Part shown: piece after piece, positions 54,456 through 62,306 of the stretch | Position numbering within the stretch: position 1 is the first letter of the stretch | Layout: every line of letters begins with the position of its first letter | Origin: Sphingomonadales bacterium | GTDB lineage: Bacteria; Pseudomonadota; Alphaproteobacteria; Sphingomonadales; Sphingomonadaceae | Length of the DNA: 64,000 nt | Direction: 5' to 3' | Assembly (NCBI GenBank): GCA_028871475.1 | Contig: JAGWMZ010000002.1 | Location: forward strand, 186,001-250,000 | Program-made: the position numbers and the translations under genes | Notes under the pieces: model-generated | Database searches by the model: none | What the model was told of the DNA's origin: nothing | What the model saw: only the letters and a program-made list of their open reading frames with translations

Positions 54456-54931
54456 CAACAGATCTTATGATTGGACAGCAGGCAATGGCAAAGAAGATCC
54501 ATATTCTCAACGGCCCCAATCTTGGCCTTCTGGGGGTGCGTGAACCGCATCTCTATGGTTCGGCCACGCTGGCCGATGTCGAACGCGAATGCCGGGAGAT
54601 CGCCAAGCCCGCAGGATTCGAGGTGATCTGCCGCCAGACCGATGCCGAGCACGAGATGATCCATTTCATCCATGAGGCGCGCATCGGCGCGGCGGGCATC
54701 GTCATCAATCCGGCGGCCTTCTGCTATGCGGGCTATCCGGTGCTCGATGCGCTCAAGATGTGCGACTGCCCGATCATCGAGGTCCACATCACCAACATCC
54801 ACCGTCGCGAGGCGGAATGGCGCGCCAAATCGATCCTGACGCAGGGCGTGACGGGCATGATCAGCGGGCTGGGCATCGACGTTTACGGATTGGGGGTCCG
54901 TCACATCATCCGCGTGCGGTCGGGACAGTGA
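54452..54931 (+). CDS. Type II 3-dehydroquinate dehydratase, divergent
   Basis: A 159-residue AroQ/QuiB-type enzyme that would convert 3-dehydroquinate to 3-dehydroshikimate. It has the N-terminal HILNGPNLGLLGVREPHLYG with the flexible-loop Arg and catalytic Tyr, the Asn in GIVINPAAFCYAGY, the His in IIEVHITNIHRRE and downstream Arg residues. The usual THTS after that Asn reads CYAG, so the conserved His (His81 in the M. tuberculosis enzyme) is Tyr. The start is the ATG at 54452 coupled to the cytochrome stop, or 54485. Context points to catabolic use. The substitution means the reaction should be tested. Confidence 0.82.
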   Translation: MTTDLMIGQQAMAKKIHILNGPNLGLLGVREPHLYGSATLADVERECREIAKPAGFEVICRQTDAEHEMIHFIHEARIGAAGIVINPAAFCYAGYPVLDALKMCDCPIIEVHITNIHRREAEWRAKSILTQGVTGMISGLGIDVYGLGVRHIIRVRSGQ

Positions 54932-56235
54932 CGCGCGCGACGGCAAGGGCGGGGCAGAAGGAGCGGGGGGCACGCCCGACGCGCGCCCGCTTTGCCGTGC
55001 TGGCTCTGGTGACGGCCGCGACCGTGCTCAATTACCTTGACCGATCGGTGATGAGCGTCGCTGCCAGGCCAATGAGCGCGGAACTGGGCCTGTCGCCCGG
55101 CATGCTGGGCGTGATCTTCTCGGCTTTTTCATGGACCTATGCGGCCGCGCAGATCCCGGGCGGACTGCTGCTCGACCGGCTGGGGACGAGGCTCACCTAT
55201 GCCCTTTCGCTCATTTTCTGGTCGGCCTTCACGCTGCTCCATGGCTTTGCCGCCAACATCGGCACGCTGATCGGCCTGCGCTTTGGCCTCGGCATCGCGG
55301 AGGCGCCCTGCTATCCCTGCAACAGCCGCATTCTGGCGACCTGGTTTCCGCAGGGCGAACGGGCCCGCGCGACGGGAGTTTACTCGGTGGGGCAATATTT
55401 TGGCCTCGCCTTTCTCAGCCCGCTGCTGTTCTGGATCGTGGCGAACTGGGGCTGGCGCAGCCTGTTCATCCTGGTCGGCGCCATTGGCATCGCCTTCGGG
55501 CTTGCCTGGTATGGGGTCTATCGCGATCCTGTGCACAGCACACGGGTGAACAGGGTCGAACTGGCGCATATCGCCGCTGGCGGCGGCATGGGCACCACAC
55601 GGACGCCGCCCTTTTCCTGGGCGCGCATGGGCAGCCTTATGGCCCGGCGGCAGGTGCTGGGCGCCTCGCTGGGTCAGTTCTGCAGCAATTCGGCGCTGGT
55701 TTTCCTGATCACCTGGTTCCCCACCTATCTGTCCACCGAGCGCCATCTCGATTTCGTGAAGTCCGGTTTTTTCGTCGCCTTGCCCTATGTGGCCGCGTCG
55801 CTGGGTGTGCTCTCGGGCGGGGTGGTGTCGGATTGGCTGATCCGCCGCACAGGCTCTGCCACCATTGGCCGCAAGGCGCCGGTGGTCGCCGGATTGTTGC
55901 TCGTCTCCACCATCCTGTCGCTTGGCGCCATTCGCGACAATGGATTGTTGATCGCGGTGATGTCGGTGGCAGCCTTTGGTCAGGGTCTGTGCAATCTCGG
56001 CTGGACGCTGATTTCCGATGTCGCCCCTGAAGGCGAAATCGGCCTGACGAGCGGCATCTTCAACCTGTGCACCAACATCGCGGGCATTGTCACACCCATG
56101 GTGATCGGTTTTGTCGTGCAGGCTTCGGGATCATTCCGGGGCGCGCTGGTCTATATCGGCAGCGTCGCCTTGCTGGGGGTGCTCTCCTATCTTTTCGTCA
56201 TTGGTGACGTGCGGCGCCTTGCGGCAGACAGCTGA
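54928..56235 (+). CDS. MFS transporter, anion:cation symporter type
   Basis: A 435-residue 12-helix transporter. Landmarks are VLNYLDRSVMSVAARPMSAELGLSP, GGLLLDRLGTRLTYALSLIFWSA and FGLGIAEAPCYPCNSRILATWFPQGERARATG. It starts at GTG 54928 within GTGA overlapping the dehydroquinase stop; the track start at 54760 is inside that gene. Placement between dehydroquinase and quinoprotein dehydrogenase suggests uptake of quinate, dehydroquinate or dehydroshikimate. Since oxidation appears periplasmic, the imported species may be dehydroquinate. Confidence 0.88.
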   Translation: MTRATARAGQKERGARPTRARFAVLALVTAATVLNYLDRSVMSVAARPMSAELGLSPGMLGVIFSAFSWTYAAAQIPGGLLLDRLGTRLTYALSLIFWSAFTLLHGFAANIGTLIGLRFGLGIAEAPCYPCNSRILATWFPQGERARATGVYSVGQYFGLAFLSPLLFWIVANWGWRSLFILVGAIGIAFGLAWYGVYRDPVHSTRVNRVELAHIAAGGGMGTTRTPPFSWARMGSLMARRQVLGASLGQFCSNSALVFLITWFPTYLSTERHLDFVKSGFFVALPYVAASLGVLSGGVVSDWLIRRTGSATIGRKAPVVAGLLLVSTILSLGAIRDNGLLIAVMSVAAFGQGLCNLGWTLISDVAPEGEIGLTSGIFNLCTNIAGIVTPMVIGFVVQASGSFRGALVYIGSVALLGVLSYLFVIGDVRRLAADS

Positions 56236-56306
56236 TTGAAAAAACGAACAAGGCCGGGCGGGGCGCAAAGGACCGATGCCGGCAAAGCCAGAAGGAAGGC
56301 GAGAGG

Positions 56307-58292
56307 ATGACGCTGATCTTGCGAGCAGGCGTAAGCGCGCTGCTGATGACATGGGCCACCACCGGTGCCATCGCCGCCATGGCCGCGCCGGACCAGGACT
56401 GGAGCAGACCGAACGGCGATGGCGCGGCAACCCGCTTTTCGCGCGCCGGCCAGATCACGCCTGCCAACATCGGCCATCTCAGGCAGGCCTGGGTCTTCCA
56501 TATGAAGCCGGCGACGGCCGCTCCCACAGCGGTGCCCAGCGCGGCGGATCAGGCGCAGGCCGCCGCGGAACAGGCGGGGCCGCCACCCGGCGCGCCGCCT
56601 GCCGCTGGAGGTGCGGGCGCAAGGCGCTTTCCGGCTTTCTTCGGCAATGGCCGGTTCAGTGCCTCGGAAACCGCGCCGCTGATCGTCGGGGGCACCATGT
56701 ATGTCGCCACGCCCTACAATCAGGTCGTGGCGCTCAACGCGGCCACGGGCGAGAAGATCTGGTCGCACGATCTGCCCAAGGGCGTGCAGCCCGCCCGGCG
56801 CGGCATGGACTTCTGGCCCGGCGAGAAAGGGCAGGGCGCCGCGCTGTTCTTTGGCGGCAGCGACGGGCGGCTTTACGCGCTGCGGATCGCCGACGGCCAG
56901 CCCAGCCCCGGCTTTGGCGAGAAGGGCTCGATCAACCTCAGGACGCCCGACGTGATGGTCACGGGGATGAACAAGCCCTATTCGATGACCTCGCCGCCCG
57001 TGATCTGGGGGCATCTGGTCATCACCGGATCGGCGGTGGGGGAAGGGATCGGCGGCGCGGTGGGCGATGTGCGCGCCTGGGATGCCAGGACCGGCAAGCT
57101 CGTCTGGACGGTCCATTCCGTGCCCCGGCCCGGCGAGCCCAACACCGGCAGCTGGGCGGGCGAGAGCGGCCATAACCGTTCTGGCGTCAATGTGTGGGGC
57201 GAGATGACGGTCGATGCGAAACGCGGCATCGTCTATCTTCCCTTCGGCGCGCCGGCGGATGACCGGGTGGGCGTCGACCGGCCCGGCAACAACCTTTATG
57301 GTTCCTCGGTCGTCGCGGTCGATGCGGCGACGGGGCGCTACATCTGGCATTTCCAGGTCGTCCACCACGACATCTGGGACAATGATACCGAAACCCCGCC
57401 GATGCTGTTCGACGTGAAGCATGGCGGCAAGGTCATTCCGGCGGTGGGCATCTTTTCGAAAAACCAGATGCTGTTCATCCTCAACCGCGTCACCGGCAAG
57501 CCGATCTATGGCGTGGAGGAGCGCCCGGTTCCCAAAAGCGACGTGCCCGGCGAGATCACTTCGCCCACGCAGCCCTTTCCCGTGCTGCCCGCACCGCTGG
57601 CGCAGATGAGCATGACCACCGACCAATTGTCGAAGATCACGCCCGAGCAGGAGACTTTCTGCCGCAAGCTGGTGGCGGACAACGCCATTGCGATGGGCGG
57701 CCCCTACAATCCTCCCACCTACAACCGCCCCATGGTCTATATGCCCGGCACCATCGGCGCGCTGTTTGGCGGCAGCTTTGACCCCGCGCGCGGGCTTTAT
57801 ATCGTCAACATCTCGCCCTTGGGGCAAATACAGGAGATCATGCCCAACGGGCAGGGCGGTTTCTACAATATGGGGCCGGTCAATGGCCGTTTCTGGAATC
57901 CGGCCACGCGGATGCCGTGCCAGAGCGGTTCATGGGGTGATCTGGTGGCGGTCAACGTCAACACTGGCAAAATTGCCTGGCGCAGCCGTCTGGGCGTGAC
58001 CGACAGCCTGCCCGCCGCCTTGCAGGCCACCGGGCGGCCATCGGCGGGCGGCCCGACCAGCACGGCGGGCGGCGTGACCTTCATCGGGGCCACCGACGAT
58101 GCGCGGTTCCGGGCTTTTGACACGAAGACCGGCAAGGAGATCTGGAGTGACCGGCTGCCGGCCCCGGCCCATAGCGTGCCGGTGAGTTACAGTGTGAAGG
58201 GCAGGCAATATGTCGCCATCGTTGCCACGGGCGGCAGCTTTCTGGGCACGCCGGTCACCAGTGACAGTCTCATCGTCTATAGCCTGCGGTAA
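56307..58292 (+). CDS. Periplasmic PQQ-type quinoprotein dehydrogenase
   Basis: A 661-residue beta-propeller dehydrogenase of the glucose/quinate dehydrogenase-like group. The signal peptide is GVSALLMTWATTGAIAAMAA. The start of the propeller is WSRPNGDGAATRFSRAGQI, and later blades include GLYIVNIS and the hallmark VVHHDIWDNDTETPP, whose His/Asp pattern resembles quinate dehydrogenases (HHDLWD). Residues ~70-115 are an Ala/Pro insert. Unlike membrane QuiA it lacks the five N-terminal helices, so it should be soluble and use the co-encoded cytochrome c rather than ubiquinone directly. Together with the dehydroquinase this favours quinate as substrate. No PQQ synthesis genes are in the window. 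Confidence 0.85.
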   Translation: MTLILRAGVSALLMTWATTGAIAAMAAPDQDWSRPNGDGAATRFSRAGQITPANIGHLRQAWVFHMKPATAAPTAVPSAADQAQAAAEQAGPPPGAPPAAGGAGARRFPAFFGNGRFSASETAPLIVGGTMYVATPYNQVVALNAATGEKIWSHDLPKGVQPARRGMDFWPGEKGQGAALFFGGSDGRLYALRIADGQPSPGFGEKGSINLRTPDVMVTGMNKPYSMTSPPVIWGHLVITGSAVGEGIGGAVGDVRAWDARTGKLVWTVHSVPRPGEPNTGSWAGESGHNRSGVNVWGEMTVDAKRGIVYLPFGAPADDRVGVDRPGNNLYGSSVVAVDAATGRYIWHFQVVHHDIWDNDTETPPMLFDVKHGGKVIPAVGIFSKNQMLFILNRVTGKPIYGVEERPVPKSDVPGEITSPTQPFPVLPAPLAQMSMTTDQLSKITPEQETFCRKLVADNAIAMGGPYNPPTYNRPMVYMPGTIGALFGGSFDPARGLYIVNISPLGQIQEIMPNGQGGFYNMGPVNGRFWNPATRMPCQSGSWGDLVAVNVNTGKIAWRSRLGVTDSLPAALQATGRPSAGGPTSTAGGVTFIGATDDARFRAFDTKTGKEIWSDRLPAPAHSVPVSYSVKGRQYVAIVATGGSFLGTPVTSDSLIVYSLR

Positions 58293-58302
58293 GGACAAGC
58301 TT

Positions 58303-59298
58303 ATGAAAAAGATCATTGGTTTGCTGCTTCTGGCCAGTTGCGGCGCGGCTGGTGCTCAGGTCGGCAATCCGGGCGGTGCGATCAACGACCGGCTCGGTGA
58401 CCGGGATTATGGCGTGTGTCGCGGCGTCGATCCGCGCTGTTTTCACGATTGGCCACGCGCCGCTGTGAAACAGTACCGTATCCTGCTCTACACCCATACC
58501 GCCGGGCCGCGTCACGCCAATCTGGGTGCGCCGCTGGGCGCCGGGCTCAATCCCCCGCTGGGGCCCGATAACATTGCCCAGCGCGAGATGCTGCGGATCG
58601 CGCAGGAGAATGGCTGGGCCATCGACTATACGGAAGACCCCCGGGACATGGCCAATCTGAGCGGCTATCACGCGGTGATCTTCCTCTCCACCTCGCGCGA
58701 TGCTCTCGACGACAATGGCAAGACGGCGCTGCGCCAGTATATGCGGGCGGGCGGCGGCTTCGTGGCAATCCATAACGCCTTTGGCACGCTGTATAACTGG
58801 CCCTATTACGAAGGCCTGCTGGGCAATGCCAATTTCTACGATCACGGCCCGGCGCGTGACGGGGATGTGGTGATCGTTGACGACAAGGATGCTGCGACCC
58901 ATGGCCTGCCAGCCCGTTGGCGCTTCCATGACGAATGGTACAATCTCATCCCCTTTCCCACCCATGTGCGCTTTCTGGCGACCATAGATGAAAAGTCCTG
59001 GGACCCGGCGCAGGCCCATTATCCCGATGGCCCGCCAAGGGCGATGAGCGGCCCGCGTCCGCCGAATTTGCCGCCCATGTCGCGCTATCCATCGGTGGTG
59101 GGGCATCATCCCGGTCACGGCAGCTTTCACCCGGTTGTCTGGTGCCAATATTACGATGGCGGCAAGGTCTGGGTGACGACATTGGGCCATGATGCCAAGG
59201 CCTTCGAGAAGGATGGCGAACCGGGCGCCGCGCAGTTTCAGGCGATGATCACGGGCGGCATCAAGTCGGTGATGGGCGCGGCGCCGTTCTGCCGATAG
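58303..59298 (+). CDS. ThuA-like domain protein, putative lipoprotein
   Basis: A 331-residue ThuA-family protein (glutamine-amidotransferase-like fold): QYRILLYTHTAGPRHANLG, ENGWAIDYTEDPRDM, YHAVIFLSTSRDALDDNGKTALRQYMRAGGGFVAIHNAF and GKVWVTTLGHDAKAFEK. The N-terminus MKKIIGLLLLASCGAAG has a short hydrophobic stretch ending LASC, which fits a lipobox with Cys13. Cleavage after GAAGA is the alternative. It follows the quinoprotein gene by 10 bp. The function of ThuA proteins is poorly known; the context suggests a carbohydrate or cyclitol role. Confidence 0.82.
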   Translation: MKKIIGLLLLASCGAAGAQVGNPGGAINDRLGDRDYGVCRGVDPRCFHDWPRAAVKQYRILLYTHTAGPRHANLGAPLGAGLNPPLGPDNIAQREMLRIAQENGWAIDYTEDPRDMANLSGYHAVIFLSTSRDALDDNGKTALRQYMRAGGGFVAIHNAFGTLYNWPYYEGLLGNANFYDHGPARDGDVVIVDDKDAATHGLPARWRFHDEWYNLIPFPTHVRFLATIDEKSWDPAQAHYPDGPPRAMSGPRPPNLPPMSRYPSVVGHHPGHGSFHPVVWCQYYDGGKVWVTTLGHDAKAFEKDGEPGAAQFQAMITGGIKSVMGAAPFCR

Positions 59299-59403
59299 CT
59301 GTCAGGTAAACGCTCGCACCCGGCCTGCGTGACATGCTTGTGTCGGCCGCGGCCATGGCGCCGACCCGCCGTCAACGGGGCGGCGGCGCCTTGGCATGGG
59401 CGG

Positions 59404-59805
59404 TCAATACTCGTCTTCGTCGGTGCGAAACGTCAGTTCGACCTTGATGCCATTGGGGTCAAGCAGGTTGAGCTGATGCAGGCGGCGGGCCGGCAAGGGC
59501 TGTTCGCGAAAGGCAACGCCATTGGCGGTCAATCGCTCGCGGCAGCTGGACAGGCCGCTGCAGTCAAAGGCGACATGGTCGAGGCGGCTGGCCTGGCCGG
59601 CGGGCGCTGCCGCTTCGCCGGGCAGTGGCGCGTTGACGTGAATGAGCGGCTGGCCCTGCTCGTCATAGAGCCAGACATTGTCGGGGCGCATCACCGCTGA
59701 CACCGCCGGGCCCCGGCGAAAGCCGAGACAGGCTTCATAGAACAGCAGCGTTTCCTCGAACAGCGGCGTGCGGATGTTGACATGGCCAAGGCGATCGACG
59801 CGCAT
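59404..59805 (-). CDS. VOC/glyoxalase-fold protein
   Basis: A 133-residue VOC protein with two beta-alpha-beta3 units: RLGHVNIRTPLFEETLLFYEACLGFRRG and SRLDHVAFDCSGLSSCRERL ... LLDPNGIKVELTF. The metal-ligand positions His (GHVN), His (LDHV) and Glu (KVELTF) are present. The ATG at 59805 fits the domain; the listed start at 59877 adds an unlikely leader. It is downstream of a TonB receptor on the same strand but separated by a hairpin. It may be a dioxygenase, isomerase or lyase for an aromatic or cyclitol intermediate; the reaction is unknown. Confidence 0.85.
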   Translation of the reverse strand: MRVDRLGHVNIRTPLFEETLLFYEACLGFRRGPAVSAVMRPDNVWLYDEQGQPLIHVNAPLPGEAAAPAGQASRLDHVAFDCSGLSSCRERLTANGVAFREQPLPARRLHQLNLLDPNGIKVELTFRTDEDEY

Positions 59806-59878
59806 AAGGTGAAATCCGATTGGTCTACGGCGCAATTCTCGCGGCTTCTGGCGGTGTGTCAATGGCTCAAAACGCAAC

Positions 59879-59907
59879 GGGGGCAGGTCTGGAAAAGACC
59901 TGCCCCC
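59879..59907 (-). terminator. Hairpin terminator after the second TonB receptor
   Basis: A perfect 12-bp stem (GGGGGCAGGTCT / AGACCTGCCCCC) with a 5-nt loop, 34 bp after the receptor stop. On the minus strand it is followed by GTTGCGTTTT, a poor T-tract, so some read-through into the VOC gene is likely. Confidence 0.75.
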
Positions 59908-59940
59908 GGGGATTGCGCAGTGTGAAGTGGATCGAGCCGA

Positions 59941-62151
59941 TCAGAACTTCACGCTGAAGCGGACACCATATTCGCGCGGTGCACCATAGAACTCGTTCTT
60001 GCCGCTCTGGCCCGAGACATAGAAGTTGTTGGTGATGTTGGTGCCATAGAATTCCAGTCGCAGATCGCCCTTGTCGATCGCGACGCTGGCGTTCAGCAGG
60101 CTGTGGGCGTTGAGAAGGTCGGTGGCCGCGACATAGGTGACATAGGCCCACTGTGACCCGACATAGGCGTAGTTGATGCGCGGGGTGACGGTAACGTCGT
60201 TGCCGGCCGCGATCTTGTACTGCGCGCCCACGTTCCACGTCCATTTGGGACTGTAGAGGTTGGGGCCGCCGCTGGAGGTGGTCAGCGTGGGGGTGTAGTC
60301 AAAGCAGCGCGCCGCATTCGACCCGGTGCACTGGGGGAAGCCGGAAAACTGGCTGGGTACCGCCCATTTGTTGATCAGCGTGAAGCCGCTCAGGCTGGAG
60401 TCGACGAAAGACATGCCGCCATCGAGCGACAGCGCGCCAGTATGGGCCTGGAAGCTGGCCTCAAAGCCCTTGATGGTGGCATTGGCCAGATTGGTGACGC
60501 CACCCGCGCCCGAGCTCTGGTTGATGATGTCTTCCTGGAAGTTCTTGTATGAATTGTAGAACACGCCAAGCTGGGTGCGGACATGGCGATCCAGGAAGGT
60601 GGACTTCCAGCCGGCTTCGTAATCCATCACCGTTTCGGGATTGAACGTGCCACCCGGCGGGTTGATGCCGCCGTTCTTGTAACCGCGCGCGGCAAAGACA
60701 TAGATCAGATTGTTGCTGTCGGGCTTGTAGTTCAGCGTGATCTTGCCGGTGGCGCGGCCATCGCCTTCGGTGCCCGTCTGGGGCACCAGCACGGTGCGGT
60801 TGGGCAGCATCACCGCCCCCGTGCCATCGACGTGGAAATGCGAGTAGCGCAGGCCTGCCTCGATCTGCAACTTGTCAGTCAACTGGTAGCTGGCCTGGCC
60901 GAACACGCCGACCAGCGCCTTGTTGGTGTCGGGCTCGATCAGCAGGGTGGTGGCGCCGGCGGTGGTGTTGTAATTGCGCACGTTGATCTTGTTGCGCTGG
61001 CCATAGGCGCCCAGCACATATTTGAAGCGGCCGGTGTCGGGCGAGATGATGTTGATTTCCTGTGAATACTGACGTTCGCGCACGAATTGCCCCGAACCCA
61101 GCGTGGCCAGTTCGGTGCCGTCGGTATCGTAGAGGTTGTTGATGCGCTTGTTCAGATAGGCGGTGCGCGACAGCACGGTCAGCCCGCTGTCAAACTGGTA
61201 CTTGAGTTCCAGCTGGGTGATGGTGGCGCGTTCAAAGTTCGACGGGTTGCTGTTGTAGTCGATGGTCCAGGGGGTGGTGGTGCGCCCGGCGGAAAACTGG
61301 GTGGTGGCGATAGGGCGATAGGCATAGCCGCCGGTCTGGCGGTCGATCAGTTCGACCTTGCCCAGCGCGGAAAAACCGCCCGATTTCCACAAGGCCTGAA
61401 CGCGGGCGTCATGCTCGCTCAACCGGTCCGGCGTGGCATGGGCGGGGCCGATGTCCGTGTAATAGCTGTCGCGCGACGCGGCCAGACCTGCCACGCGGAT
61501 GGCCAGCGTGTCCGTCACCGGCAGGTTGATCGCAACATTGGCGTTCAAATTCTGAAAGTTGCCATAGGCAACCGTGCCGCTGCCGCCGAACTTGCCCAGA
61601 ACCGGCTTGTTCGTGTTCATGTACAGCGCGCCGCCGGTGGAATTGGCGCCCGAGAGGGTGCCCTGCGGCCCGCGGAGCACTTCGACGCCGGCCATGTCGT
61701 AGAACTGCGCGCCCGAGACGATCGGGGGCTGGAACACGCCGTCCAGATAGGTGGACACGCCATTGGTGACCTGGGGTGAGCCGGAGGCCAGGCCGATGCC
61801 GCGGATGTTGATCGAGTCGGTCAGGCCCGCCTTGACGATGGAGAGGCCCGGCGAGGCGTTCTGGAGATCCGACTGGCGCACCACCGCCTTGTCGCCCAGC
61901 GCGTCGCCGGACAGGGCGGTGACCGCGATCGCCACATTCTGCACGCTTTCGCGGCGGCGCTGGGCCGTGACCACGATGTCCTTGCTGTCATCGGGCGCCT
62001 TGTCTGGTGCAGCCGCGTCAGCCGTCGGCGCGGAGGGCGCTGTCTGGGTGTCGGCCAGAGCCGGGTTCGAGGCCAGGATCGTACCCGCCAGCAGCAGGCA
62101 GGCGGCATGATGGCGCAGACGATACGTGGCTGCAAAGGGCAGTTTGCCCAT
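59941..62151 (-). CDS. TonB-dependent outer-membrane receptor
   Basis: A 736-residue receptor of the shorter sphingomonad class. It has a signal peptide (HHAACLLLAGTILASNPALA), TonB-box-like KDIVVTAQRRRESVQN, and a plug with SDLQNASPGLSIVKAG, NIRGIGLASGSPQVTNGVSTYLDG and VEVLRGPQGTLSGANSTGGAL. The C-terminus is YGVRFSVKF with a final Phe. It is divergent from the tannase-family gene with 155 bp between them, so it probably imports that enzyme's substrate or product. Receptors of this subtype often serve aromatic or plant-derived compounds in sphingomonads; the ligand is inferred. Confidence 0.93.
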   Translation of the reverse strand: MGKLPFAATYRLRHHAACLLLAGTILASNPALADTQTAPSAPTADAAAPDKAPDDSKDIVVTAQRRRESVQNVAIAVTALSGDALGDKAVVRQSDLQNASPGLSIVKAGLTDSINIRGIGLASGSPQVTNGVSTYLDGVFQPPIVSGAQFYDMAGVEVLRGPQGTLSGANSTGGALYMNTNKPVLGKFGGSGTVAYGNFQNLNANVAINLPVTDTLAIRVAGLAASRDSYYTDIGPAHATPDRLSEHDARVQALWKSGGFSALGKVELIDRQTGGYAYRPIATTQFSAGRTTTPWTIDYNSNPSNFERATITQLELKYQFDSGLTVLSRTAYLNKRINNLYDTDGTELATLGSGQFVRERQYSQEINIISPDTGRFKYVLGAYGQRNKINVRNYNTTAGATTLLIEPDTNKALVGVFGQASYQLTDKLQIEAGLRYSHFHVDGTGAVMLPNRTVLVPQTGTEGDGRATGKITLNYKPDSNNLIYVFAARGYKNGGINPPGGTFNPETVMDYEAGWKSTFLDRHVRTQLGVFYNSYKNFQEDIINQSSGAGGVTNLANATIKGFEASFQAHTGALSLDGGMSFVDSSLSGFTLINKWAVPSQFSGFPQCTGSNAARCFDYTPTLTTSSGGPNLYSPKWTWNVGAQYKIAAGNDVTVTPRINYAYVGSQWAYVTYVAATDLLNAHSLLNASVAIDKGDLRLEFYGTNITNNFYVSGQSGKNEFYGAPREYGVRFSVKF

Positions 62152-62306
62152 CCTCTCTCTCCAAACATTATGGCGCCTGAGGCGCGGTTGCTATAAACGC
62201 TATGCAACATAACATTTACCTCGACGCAAGATGGATAATGTAATATCCAATAGCAAATTCGCGCGCTGTGGCGTAAAGGTCACAGACGATAAGAAGGGAG
62301 AGCTGT

